This document shows, one piece after another, positions 17,293 to 25,419 of a DNA stretch of 51,042 nucleotides. Every line of letters begins with the position of its first letter. The stretch's first letter is position 1. Made by a program: the position numbers and the translations under genes. The stretch is from QYQD01 sp040754095. GTDB taxonomy: Bacteria > Desulfobacterota > QYQD01. The stretch covers positions 1-51,042 of the forward strand of contig JBFMFO010000019.1 in the NCBI GenBank assembly GCA_040754095.1, in the 5' to 3' direction. The notes beneath the pieces were generated by a model that did not search any database, was not told the DNA's origin, and saw only the letters and a program-made list of their open reading frames with translations.

Positions 17293-18222
17293 TTAGTCAA
17301 GTCTTTTACCGTAGTAGCGCAGGGCTTCAGGAAGGTGCTCTTTGATGTTTCGAATACGGGTTTCATCAGCAGGATGGGTGGACAGGAAGGCCGGGATCCT
17401 GTCCTTTTCCGCCCGAGACAGGCGTTGCCAGAAGGCTATGGCCTCTTCGGGATCATACCCGGCCCGGGCCATCAGGATGAGGCCGATACGGTCGGCCTCC
17501 AGCTCATGCGTGCGGCTGAAGGGCAGGATAAACCCGATCTGCGCCCCTACCCCGTAGGCCATGTTCGCAGCCTGTACGGCTACAGCGCTTTTCTCGTTTA
17601 TGGCGATATTCATGGCCTCCTGTCCTATCTGGGCGATCAGGGAGGTGGTCATACGTTCGGCCCCGTGGCGGGCAATGGCGTGGGCCACCTCATGGCTTAT
17701 TACGGTGGCCAGTCCGTTTTCGTCTTTAGTGTAAGGCAGTATGCCCGTATAGATGGCGACCTTGCCGCCGGGGAGACAGAAGGCATTCGCCGTCTTATCG
17801 TCCTCGATGACATTAAATTCCCATTCGAATTCAGGATGGTCTGCGGCCCCGGCAATACGTAGTCCGACGTTCCTTACCTGGCCGACTAATTTTTCATCCC
17901 TGGATAACTTAGACTCACTCATTATCTTTCGATAGGATTTAAGGCCGAGGGCCGTCTCTTCTCCTTCGTCAATCAATATGAGCCGGGAACGGCCGGTAAA
18001 GGGGGCAGCAGTACAGGCACATAGCAAAACGCAAAGACAGAGGCACAGAAAGTTTATGATTGGTCCAAGCCACAATCCCTTTTGAACATGCATAGCAAGC
18101 ACATTCCCCGCTGCTTGCGGCGGGGTTAGCGAACGAATACGATGCATTTTACCTTGCATACGGAGATTCCCTGTCCGCCGTAGGTCCGCCTGCGGCGGAC
18201 GGGGAGCTTCAATCAGTCTCAT
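17293..18222 (-). CDS. M48-family metalloprotease lipoprotein with in-frame repeat insertion
   Basis: A putative zinc protease of the M48 (LoiP/BepA-like) group acting in envelope quality control. Counted from the start at 18222, the zinc motif HEVAH lies at 177-181 and the third ligand is in ELEADRIG. A hydrophobic stretch ends in a lipobox-like LLCAC with the lipidated Cys at 70. GAGGAGG stands about eight bases before the ATG at 18222, so this start looks genuine. Yet residues 4 to about 49 are encoded by a dispersed repeat, giving a signal sequence much longer than normal. Translation could instead begin at the repeat-borne ATG at 18093, which gives a normal 26-residue lipoprotein signal. 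Either way the repeat sits inside the 5' end of the gene. Confidence 0.88.
   Translation of the reverse strand: MRLIEAPRPPQADLRRTGNLRMQGKMHRIRSLTPPQAAGNVLAMHVQKGLWLGPIINFLCLCLCVLLCACTAAPFTGRSRLILIDEGEETALGLKSYRKIMSESKLSRDEKLVGQVRNVGLRIAGAADHPEFEWEFNVIEDDKTANAFCLPGGKVAIYTGILPYTKDENGLATVISHEVAHAIARHGAERMTTSLIAQIGQEAMNIAINEKSAVAVQAANMAYGVGAQIGFILPFSRTHELEADRIGLILMARAGYDPEEAIAFWQRLSRAEKDRIPAFLSTHPADETRIRNIKEHLPEALRYYGKRLD
18081..18213 (-). repeat. dispersed repeat family A, copy 3, inside the M48 gene
   Basis: This is the longest copy (133 bp), with two GC-rich hairpin cores. It interrupts the start of the M48 lipoprotein gene after the codons for Met-Arg-Leu and keeps the frame open to the signal peptide core. 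Confidence 0.85.
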
Positions 18223-18540
18223 CAGTGAAACCTCCTCATTTTACAGGCTGAACACCACCTTCGATCCTTTTATATCATAATACCGCCGTCCAGACAACTA
18301 ATTGGTTCCCGTCCGAAACCCCGCATTTTTCCCTCTTCCCCCGGCTCCATCCTTGTAGGAGCACTCTCCAGGTGTCTGCCTGGGCGAAAAAAATCAAGAC
18401 AAACATCATCTTAAACTGAACGCTGATGGCTCATCCGGAAGGTTATGGATGGATGTTTCACATTGTAACGGGATAGCTGAAATCAGTATCGTGTGACTAT
18501 CTTATTGTTTTTTCGATATAAATAGTCTTGACGGGATTTA
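18223..18540. other. long regulatory intergenic region, 5' part
   Basis: No gene was recognised between the divergent M48 and FAEAGE genes. An ATTGTTTT half-site (18504-18511), like the UAS half at 32444, occurs here. Other regulatory signals are listed separately. Confidence 0.5.
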
Positions 18541-18559
18541 ATGTTACTTTTTGTAACAT
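18541..18559 (+). promoter_or_regulatory. palindromic upstream activator site candidate
   Basis: ATGTTAC-N5-GTAACAT is a perfect 7-bp palindrome centred 75 bp upstream of the GG of the -24 element of the 18695 promoter, the usual place for a sigma-54 enhancer site. It differs in spacing from the sites at 27101 and 32444. Confidence 0.55.
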
Positions 18560-18623
18560 GCCGGCGTATCGAGGCGTGCGAAAAAATATAGCTATTACAG
18601 ATAGTTAAGTGATGCAGGGGACG

Positions 18624-18638
18624 TGGCACGGAGTTTGA
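18624..18638 (+). promoter_or_regulatory. sigma-54-type promoter (TGGCAC-N5-TTGA)
   Basis: TGGCAC at 18624-18629 matches the -24 consensus and TTGA at 18635-18638 is a near match to TTGC at -12, with correct spacing. The gene starts 57 bp downstream. The same TGGCAC-N5-TTGA occurs at 27189. Confidence 0.65.
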
Positions 18639-18694
18639 GTTATTCGGGTCATCACAACGGGAAATTATTAGAAACAAGCAGGAGGAAAACGGAC

Positions 18695-18886
18695 ATGGGA
18701 TTTAGAAAGATTTGGGAAAACGTGATGCTGGCGGTCACGTTTGCCGAGGCTGGAGAGTTTGATACGGCCAGGCAGATTATGGGGGAGGAAAGATACCTGC
18801 GTGATAAATACGCGGGACCCCGGGCGGGACAAGGGTCTCTTAAGGAGAAAAGGGTTACGACCGGCGGGCCGTCGGCCGGGCGGTAA
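18695..18886 (+). CDS. small FAEAGE-motif protein
   Basis: A protein of 63 residues. Residues 4-31 form a predicted amphipathic helical unit with VTFAEAGEFDTARQIMG (FAEAGE at 16-21), followed by a basic, flexible tail. I do not recognise a named family; the same unit occurs in four other proteins of this window. AGGAGG at 18680-18685 sets the ATG. It is the first gene after a sigma-54-type promoter and leads a plus-strand set ending in a tandem UspA. A role as a small stress or adaptor protein is only an inference. Confidence 0.8.
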   Translation: MGFRKIWENVMLAVTFAEAGEFDTARQIMGEERYLRDKYAGPRAGQGSLKEKRVTTGGPSAGR

Positions 18887-19027
18887 ACGGGGCATTTGTT
18901 TCAAACGCTTGCATGGAAGCGAGGAGGCAGGGGGAACTGTAGTCGGTAGATTATGCGGGTCGGCTGATACCTGTCTGAACTCCCCGGCAGATTTCACGGC
19001 AATAAGTGTGGAGGATAATGGCTCATT

Positions 19028-19630
19028 ATGTGGGACCTGATCAGAAAAATACAAGATGCTATGACGGCGGTCGCCTTTGCTGAGGCCGGGGAATTCGAGA
19101 TCGCCCGGGAGATTATAGGCCCGGAAAGACCTAAGTACAAAAAGATATTACTGGGTATAAGAGGCCCCCATCCGAACAGAGAACCCTTGCTTTGCGCCAA
19201 AAATCTGTGCAGCCGGATGGAGGCATCGCTTGAAATTCTTTACATAGTCAATCCGGACAGCGCGGCGCTCCATGAGTGGAAGGCATCTGAGCACAAAAAA
19301 GAGATGACCAGGGGATTTCTTGATGATGCGCTTGGTATGCTCAATTCCCACATCCTTGAACTTGATATGGAGGGAATAATCAGCAGGGTTTTCTTCCGGA
19401 TGGGCGGCACCCTGGAGAGAGAAATACCCTCATATATCGACAGCCATAAGGGCATAACCCTGGTGGTTATCGAGCCGTTGCATGGGGAAAGAAATAACCG
19501 GCCGGGCGTAGAAGAAAGACTATCGGGAGACTGCAATGCGCGGGGTTGTCCCCTCGTAGTTACGATGCCAAGGCATGTGGATAAGCTTGATAATGAGACG
19601 AGCCGGATGAGGAAGGGGGTGAAGAGCTAA
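19028..19630 (+). CDS. FAEAGE-motif protein with diverged UspA-like domain
   Basis: A protein of 200 residues. The FAEAGE unit is at 4-31 (VAFAEAGEFEIAREIIG). Residues about 38-185 look like a diverged universal-stress fold: a first strand KKILLGIRG, a helix, LEILYIVN, then GITLVVIEP and CPLVVTM, but the Usp ATP-binding G-x2-G-x9-G-S motif is not seen. GGAGG at 19010-19014 precedes the ATG at 13 bases, slightly long. It lies 141 bp after the 63-residue protein and before the exporter genes. Function unknown; the layout matches the proteins at 27559 and 31620. Confidence 0.8.
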   Translation: MWDLIRKIQDAMTAVAFAEAGEFEIAREIIGPERPKYKKILLGIRGPHPNREPLLCAKNLCSRMEASLEILYIVNPDSAALHEWKASEHKKEMTRGFLDDALGMLNSHILELDMEGIISRVFFRMGGTLEREIPSYIDSHKGITLVVIEPLHGERNNRPGVEERLSGDCNARGCPLVVTMPRHVDKLDNETSRMRKGVKS

Positions 19631-19753
19631 CACGAATTTAACGTTCATCTTATCGCTGAGTATAAAGGCCTCGTTGCAGAGGCAGAAATGCTGAAAATAC
19701 GAGATTTCATCTAGGAAAACAAAAGCAATATAAACGAAAATAAGGAGTGCGAA

Positions 19754-19999
19754 ATGGCTGATAGTCACAGCAGTACAGGAAATAAACCTATTGGCAAGAT
19801 GATATTATTCGGCATAGGCTCAATAATACTTTATGCAATAGTTTTTACCAATGAAGGCCTGGTTACCGAATGGTTTACGAAGGGTAAGTGGTTTGCGGCC
19901 CTGCCTATTATTACGGTCTTCATCTTTTCTTTCGTCCACGGCGCTTTTGCCAGTTATCTGTGGTCGGTACTGGGTCTGGAAGTTGTTAAGAAAAAATAG
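19754..19999 (+). CDS. small two-helix membrane protein
   Basis: A protein of 81 residues with membrane helices at about 14-31 and 47-70 and a Lys-rich C-terminus. AAGGAG stands shortly before the ATG. It ends 11 bp before the TauE/SafE gene, so it is probably co-translated and may be an accessory subunit of the exporter. The family was not recognised. Confidence 0.75.
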   Translation: MADSHSSTGNKPIGKMILFGIGSIILYAIVFTNEGLVTEWFTKGKWFAALPIITVFIFSFVHGAFASYLWSVLGLEVVKKK

Positions 20000-20010
20000 G
20001 GAGGCATGAG

Positions 20011-21090
20011 ATGCACGATATAGTACAACAAGCGACAAATTTTATCGACTTAGGCGCGATGCAGGTTGTATTTCTGTTCATAGTCGGCTTTATTGGCGGA
20101 TTGGTAAGCGGTTTTATCGGTTCAGGCGGGGCATTTGTCCTGACGCCGGGGATGATGAGCCTGGGCATACCGGGCACGGTGGCTGTGGCCAGCAACATGT
20201 GCCACAAATTCCCGAAGGCCATGGTCGGCGCCTATAAACGTTTCAAGTATGGCCAGGTGGATATAAAACTGGGTCTGGTGATGGCGGCCTCTGCCATTAT
20301 CGGGGTCCAGATAGGCATCAGGATTCAGGAGGCGGTCTTGGCCGCGTGGGGGGAGGCCGGTTCAAATCTTTATGTAAGCCTCTCTTTTGTGGCTGTTCTT
20401 CTGATTGTCGGGGGCTATGTGTTTTATGACGCATGGAAGACATCAAAGTCCGGTGGGGAAGAAAAGGTGACGGCCCTGGCCAGAAAGCTACAGAGTATAA
20501 ACCTTCCGCCCATGATCCATTTCAAGAGGGCAAACGTAAGAATCTCCCTGTGGTTTACAATACCGGTAGGTTTTGCCACGGGGATGCTTGCTGCCACGAT
20601 AGCCGTAGGGGGATTTGTCGGCGTTCCCGGAATGATATATGTAATGGGCGCTTCCAGTCTCATTGCCAGCGCCACCGAACTCGTAATAGCCTTTGTAATG
20701 GGATTCGGCGGCTCCGTGAAGTGGGCGATGAACGGCATGGTGGATATCAGGCTTACTCTTATAATTCTGGCCGGTTCTCTGATAGGGGTTCAGCTCGGGG
20801 CTATCGGCACGACCTATGTAAAAGAGCATATGATCAAGGTGGTGATGGGCACAATAATGCTTATCGTCGCTGTCAGCCGCGGATTGGCCGTACCGACCTA
20901 TTTGACGGATCTGGGGATAATGCACGTTTCTAAAGAGACCTTAACCATGCTGGATAGATTAAGTTTCATATCTATGAGCATCGCTTTACTCACCGGTGCG
21001 GTTATCATTCTGGGCGCCATGTGGAAGGGAAAGAAGGCCCAGACCCTGGAAAAGACACCGGCCCCGGCTTTTGTAAGGTCTCCGAAATAG
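20011..21090 (+). CDS. sulfite exporter TauE/SafE family permease
   Basis: An inner-membrane protein of 359 residues with about eight helices in two related halves. GFIGGLVSGFIGSGGAFVLTPGMM in the first half and GFATGMLAATIAVGGFVGVPGM in the second are the repeated family signature (each quoted here only as landmarks). Members move sulfite, sulfonates or other small anions outward; the substrate here is not determined. A cytoplasmic stretch near 140-170 separates the halves. It sits between a small membrane protein and a tandem UspA, in a set that starts with FAEAGE genes. Confidence 0.9.
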   Translation: MHDIVQQATNFIDLGAMQVVFLFIVGFIGGLVSGFIGSGGAFVLTPGMMSLGIPGTVAVASNMCHKFPKAMVGAYKRFKYGQVDIKLGLVMAASAIIGVQIGIRIQEAVLAAWGEAGSNLYVSLSFVAVLLIVGGYVFYDAWKTSKSGGEEKVTALARKLQSINLPPMIHFKRANVRISLWFTIPVGFATGMLAATIAVGGFVGVPGMIYVMGASSLIASATELVIAFVMGFGGSVKWAMNGMVDIRLTLIILAGSLIGVQLGAIGTTYVKEHMIKVVMGTIMLIVAVSRGLAVPTYLTDLGIMHVSKETLTMLDRLSFISMSIALLTGAVIILGAMWKGKKAQTLEKTPAPAFVRSPK

Positions 21091-21114
21091 TGAATCCGGT
21101 CCAGAGGAGAGTTT

Positions 21115-21966
21115 ATGGGAAAATACAGAAAGATACTCGTAGCTATCGATGGTTCGGAGTCCGGCAAGAACGCCCTGCGCCAGGCCTTTAAACTGGCTGA
21201 TACGGAAAAGAGCTGGCTCGCGGTGGTCTCTGTCGCCCCCTCCTATGCAGGCGACCTTTCTCTGGTCGGTGTGCCGAATATTGAGGAGGTTATATCCGGA
21301 CCATACCGAGGGTTTTTAGCTGAGGCGAAGGAAATGGCCGAGGCAGATGGCAGATTTATCAGGACGGCCTGTGAACAGGGTGAACCCTATGAGAGGATAG
21401 TTGACCTGGCAGAGGCGGAAAACTGTGATCTGATCATGATGGGCAGGAAGGGCGCTACCAAGCTCGAAAAAATGCTTATGGGCAGTGTCACCGCCCGGGT
21501 AATCGGCTACAGCCAGAGGGATGTCCTGGTGGTGCCGCAAGACGAAAGTATCGGCTGGAATAAGATCCTGGCCCCTACCGACGGTTCAAGATTCAGCGAA
21601 AAGGCCGTGGAGAAGGCCGTTGATTTTGCCAAATCCTATGGCGGAGAGTTGGAAGTGGTATCCGTGGCCCCGATTACGGAAGAACTCTATGCCCAGGCTC
21701 CGAATGTAGCCGAGGACCTTATTAAAAAGGCCCGGTCTTTCACGGAGGAGGCCAGGGCAAAGGCTGAGGCCGGAGGGATTGCGGCAAAAACATACGTGGC
21801 CGAAGGCGAGCCCTATGAAGTGATAACCAAACTGGCCGGGGAACACCACTCTGACGTCATCATCATGGGGAGCCATGGCAAAACGGGGCTTAAAAGACTT
21901 CTCATGGGCAGTGTGGCAGGGAAGACCATCGGCCACTCTCCGTGTCCGGTACTGGTGGTAAAGTAG
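21115..21966 (+). CDS. tandem universal stress protein (two UspA domains)
   Basis: A cytoplasmic protein of 283 residues made of two UspA domains (about 1-141 and 143-283). Both keep the ATP-binding loop: MGRKG-x8-MGS in the first and MGSHG-x8-MGS in the second, the latter followed by the typical CPVLVVK end. It is therefore probably an ATP-binding type, unlike the diverged Usp-like domains of the FAEAGE proteins. GAGGAG precedes the ATG. It is the last gene of the plus-strand set and is closed by a strong bidirectional terminator. Confidence 0.92.
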   Translation: MGKYRKILVAIDGSESGKNALRQAFKLADTEKSWLAVVSVAPSYAGDLSLVGVPNIEEVISGPYRGFLAEAKEMAEADGRFIRTACEQGEPYERIVDLAEAENCDLIMMGRKGATKLEKMLMGSVTARVIGYSQRDVLVVPQDESIGWNKILAPTDGSRFSEKAVEKAVDFAKSYGGELEVVSVAPITEELYAQAPNVAEDLIKKARSFTEEARAKAEAGGIAAKTYVAEGEPYEVITKLAGEHHSDVIIMGSHGKTGLKRLLMGSVAGKTIGHSPCPVLVVK

Positions 21967-22001
21967 GACGGATGCTGCTCTGCTAGGAAAAGGTCTAACA
22001 A

Positions 22002-22049
22002 AATTTGATTTGCCGGGCGCTTGAGGCAACGCGCCCGGCAAATCAAATT
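22002..22049. terminator. bidirectional terminator between convergent usp and lon-rec
   Basis: A perfect 19-bp inverted repeat (22002-22020 with 22031-22049) around a 10-nt loop has A/T-rich outer ends on both sides. It ends exactly where the minus-strand Lon gene stops. Confidence 0.9.
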
Positions 22050-24077
22050 CTATTTCAAGACCAGATCAATAAGTTCTCTTACGTCATCTACATAAATAAT
22101 CTCAATTCCCTCTGTCAGCTCCGGAGGGAGGTCTTCTACATCAATTCTGTTTCTCCGGGGGAAAACCGCCGTCCTTACTCCCGCCCTGCGGGCGGCCAGT
22201 ATCTTTTCCTTAACGGCCCCTACGGGCAGAATTCTTCCGCTTAAAGTCAGCTCACCGGTCATGGCCACATCACGTCTGGCCGGTCTTTCCGTGAGTACGG
22301 AAATAATGGCCATGGCGATGGTTATGCCGGCTGATGGTCCATCTTTGGGCATAGCCGCCGCCGGAACATGGACATGGATATCCTGAAAATCAAAAAAGTT
22401 CTCGGGGATATTAAAGATACGGGCATGGGATCGTATGTAACTGAGGGCTGCCCGGGCCGACTCCTGCATAATCTCACCGAGAGAACCGGTCATGATGAGG
22501 TCCTTCCGGCCCTTCATCCTGGTGGCTTCGACAAAAATGATATCGCCTCCCGATTCCGTCCAGACCAGGCCGGTGGTTACACCCACACGATCCCTGGCTT
22601 CTGTAACCTCGAAGGAGAACTTTCGGGGCCCCAGGTACCGCTCAATAGCATCCGGGATTATAGTCTGTCGCAGGACGTTATCTTCCCGCTTTGTGACGAT
22701 CTCTTTGGCTAACTTCCGGCAGATGGAACCAATCTGTCTTTCCAGGTTGCGTACGCCCGCTTCCCTTGTATATTCGCGTATAATCTTATAAATTGCCGCG
22801 TCTGTAAAATCAGGGGGGTAAGCGGTCAGCCCGGCCTCCTCGATCTGGCGGGGAATAAGATAGCACGCGGCAATATTTTTCTTTTCTTCTTCAGTATAAC
22901 CGGAAAGTTTCAATATCTCCAGCCGGTCCCGCAGGGGATTCGGGATGTTATCGATGACATTGGCCGTGGTTATAAATATGACCCTGGAAAGATCGAAAGG
23001 CACATCCAGATAATAATCCGTGAAGTGAGCGTTTTGTTCGGGGTCAAGGACCTCGAGGAGGGCCGAGGCGGGATCTCCCCTGAAATCCTGTCCGATCTTA
23101 TCTATCTCATCCAGCATAAACACGGGGTTATTACAGCCTATCTCCCTGATTTCATGTATAATGCGCCCGGGCAGGGCGCCCACATAGGTTCGGCGGTGGC
23201 CCCTGATCTCAGCCTCGTCCTTCATCCCTCCCAGAGAGAGCCGAACGAACCTGCGTCCCAGGGCATGGGCTATCGACTTTCCGAGAGAGGTTTTTCCGGT
23301 GCCCGGAGGCCCCGTAAAGCATAGTATAGGCCCGCGTGTTTCCTGCACCAGCATCCTTTTTTTCAATGACTGTCCGACGGTTTCCCGCAGATCTTCCAGC
23401 TTAAAGGGCTTGGCCAGGTAGTGAAATGCCCCCTTTTTCAGGGTTTCCACTGCGGAGTCGATGGTGGCATAGCCCGTCATCATGATGAACGCAGTTTCCG
23501 GGCACAGGGACCTGGCTTTTTCCAGAAGTGTCAGGCCATCAATGCCGTCCATCTTAAGATCGGCCAGGATAAGATCAAACCTGGAGGATTCTATGAGCTG
23601 AAGCGCCTCTGTACCGTTTGCCGCGGTGACTACTATATAGCCTTCTTTTTCGAGGACATGTTGCAGGCTGTCCCGGATGATCTCTTCGTCATCGACTACG
23701 ATTATCCGGTATTTTTTCTCCAGTCGCAGGGTTCGTACGGCAAGATATTCTATTATCCTGGCCTTAATATCATCAAGTCCGTAATGTTCCCGGGTAAGGA
23801 TCATTTCCGCCCGGGCGAGGTCAAGGTTATCGTCCGTGCTTTTGTTCCAGGGTAGAGAGATCAGGTAATCCAGGTAATTAAAGATAATACTGTATTCCGC
23901 CGTGCTCTGGCCCATTCTGGACAGCCTTTCCAATTCATGCCGGGCCACAGTCTGCACTGTAATGGGCATCTGCGCCTCTCCAATAGCCAGGCGCAGATCC
24001 TCCAGCTCCATTCCCTGTATTGATCGCTCCGATTTCTTAAAACCGAACAGGTTCATCATCGGTTTATTCCAGTCCAT
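22050..24077 (-). CDS. Lon-type ATP-dependent protease with built-in response-regulator receiver domain
   Basis: A protein of 675 residues. Residues 25-121 match the helical linker that precedes the Lon ATPase (NYLDYLISLPW, HYGLDDIKARIIEYLAVR); the globular N-terminal substrate domain is missing. Residues 123-240 are a complete receiver domain with D129/D130, phospho-acceptor D173, T201 and K223. The AAA+ module follows (Walker A GPPGTGKT 256-263, Walker B with D323/E324), then the S16 protease domain with Ser582 (PKDGPSAG) and Lys623 (VKEK). All active residues are intact, so a phosphorylation-controlled protease is plausible. It overlaps the NtrC-type gene by 14 bp and is the third gene of the kinase operon. 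Substrate unknown. Confidence 0.93.
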   Translation of the reverse strand: MDWNKPMMNLFGFKKSERSIQGMELEDLRLAIGEAQMPITVQTVARHELERLSRMGQSTAEYSIIFNYLDYLISLPWNKSTDDNLDLARAEMILTREHYGLDDIKARIIEYLAVRTLRLEKKYRIIVVDDEEIIRDSLQHVLEKEGYIVVTAANGTEALQLIESSRFDLILADLKMDGIDGLTLLEKARSLCPETAFIMMTGYATIDSAVETLKKGAFHYLAKPFKLEDLRETVGQSLKKRMLVQETRGPILCFTGPPGTGKTSLGKSIAHALGRRFVRLSLGGMKDEAEIRGHRRTYVGALPGRIIHEIREIGCNNPVFMLDEIDKIGQDFRGDPASALLEVLDPEQNAHFTDYYLDVPFDLSRVIFITTANVIDNIPNPLRDRLEILKLSGYTEEEKKNIAACYLIPRQIEEAGLTAYPPDFTDAAIYKIIREYTREAGVRNLERQIGSICRKLAKEIVTKREDNVLRQTIIPDAIERYLGPRKFSFEVTEARDRVGVTTGLVWTESGGDIIFVEATRMKGRKDLIMTGSLGEIMQESARAALSYIRSHARIFNIPENFFDFQDIHVHVPAAAMPKDGPSAGITIAMAIISVLTERPARRDVAMTGELTLSGRILPVGAVKEKILAARRAGVRTAVFPRRNRIDVEDLPPELTEGIEIIYVDDVRELIDLVLK

Positions 24078-25419
24078 ATTTTTTTAGCTTGCGCCAGAGG
24101 GATACACGGTCAATACCCAACACTTCTGCCGTCCTGCTTTTATTCCCGTCCATCTGCTGCAAGACCCATTTGATATATTCTTTTTCCCTTTCCTCCAGGC
24201 TCATAAGCTGGGACTCCCGTCTTCTGAAGGTATGAATCTCCAGTTGCTGGAGATCAAAGGGCAGGCTTCTAACCTCGATCGTCTCTTGATTAGTCAGGGC
24301 TACGGCCCGTTCCATAATATTTTCAAGCTCCCTGACGTTTCCCGGATAATCATAACTCATCAAGAGTTCCAGGGCATCAAGGGAGATTTCTTTTACGGGC
24401 TTCTTACCGTTTTGTGCGTACTTGTTGAGAAAATTATATGCCAAAAGGGGGATATCTTCCTTTCTTTCCATCAGGGTAGGCATATGGATGGATACGACGT
24501 TAAGGCGGTAGTAAAGATCCTGGCGAAAGGTCCCTTCCGTAATCGTTTTTTTGAGGTCCTTATTCGTAGCCGCAATAAATCTCACATCTATAGGGATAGG
24601 CTTTGTACCCCCAAGGCGTATTACTTCTTTTTCCTGGATGACACGCATCAGCTTGACCTGCATGGATAGGGGCATATCCCCCACTTCGTCCAGAAAAACA
24701 GTCCCTCCGTCGGCGGTCTCCAAGAGGCCGATTTTGGTGGAGGCAGCGCCGGTAAAGGCCTCTTTTTCATGGCCAAAGAGTTCATTGGCCAGGAGTTCCT
24801 CGGTAAAGGCCCCGCAGTTGACAGCCATGAATCTTTTTTCGGCCCTTCCACTGTAATAATGAATAGACTGGGCCACCAGTTCTTTCCCGGTCCCGCTTTC
24901 CCCCGTAATAAGGACGTTACAGTCAGACGGGGCTACTTGCTGAACAAGGCGTTTTATCTCCAGGATTCCCTTGCTCTTACCGATGATCAGGGGGGCATGG
25001 CCCTGGAGGGCCAACTGACGTTTAAGCTCGCGGTTCTCGTCCCGAAGCCTTTTCTTTTCCGTGGCCTGCTTTACAACAACACGTATCTCGTCCAGTTTAA
25101 AGGGCTTGGCGACATAGTGAAAGGCCCCCTTTTTCATGGCTTCAATGGCGGAAGAGACCGTAGCATAGCCGGTGATCATGATTACCTCGGTGTCCGGATG
25201 GCGATTTTTGACCTTGTCCAGGATCTCCATGCCATCTACCTTTTTCATCTTGAGATCAGTCAACACCAGATCGAATTCGGAGGATTCCAGGTATTTAAGG
25301 GCCTGTATGCCGGTTGATACGGCCATAACCTCATAGCCTTCTTTTTTGAGGACGTGTTCCAGGTTTTCCAGCGTAATCTCCTCGTCATCCACGATCAGTA
25401 TTTTGCCTTGATTAGACAA
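24064..25419 (-). CDS. NtrC-family sigma-54-dependent response regulator
   Basis: A protein of 451 residues: receiver (1-120; D11/D12, D55, T83, K105), AAA+ (about 143-380; Walker A GESGTGKE at 173-180, Walker B VFLDE) and Fis-type helix-turn-helix (about 425-451). The sigma-54 contact loop reads EAFTGA instead of GAFTGA, with Glu at 220, an uncommon change at a position important for remodelling. Its receiver closely resembles that of the Lon fusion, and its recognition helix (DRVSLWRKLKKYGL) nearly equals that of the activator at 30577. It overlaps the kinase gene by 8 bp and is probably phosphorylated by that kinase. Confidence 0.93.
   Translation of the reverse strand: MSNQGKILIVDDEEITLENLEHVLKKEGYEVMAVSTGIQALKYLESSEFDLVLTDLKMKKVDGMEILDKVKNRHPDTEVIMITGYATVSSAIEAMKKGAFHYVAKPFKLDEIRVVVKQATEKKRLRDENRELKRQLALQGHAPLIIGKSKGILEIKRLVQQVAPSDCNVLITGESGTGKELVAQSIHYYSGRAEKRFMAVNCGAFTEELLANELFGHEKEAFTGAASTKIGLLETADGGTVFLDEVGDMPLSMQVKLMRVIQEKEVIRLGGTKPIPIDVRFIAATNKDLKKTITEGTFRQDLYYRLNVVSIHMPTLMERKEDIPLLAYNFLNKYAQNGKKPVKEISLDALELLMSYDYPGNVRELENIMERAVALTNQETIEVRSLPFDLQQLEIHTFRRRESQLMSLEEREKEYIKWVLQQMDGNKSRTAEVLGIDRVSLWRKLKKYGLE

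Noticed and set aside
18541..18559. NifA-type site TGT-N10-ACA
   Set aside because: The spacing here is TGT-N11-ACA and no nitrogen-fixation gene is nearby.
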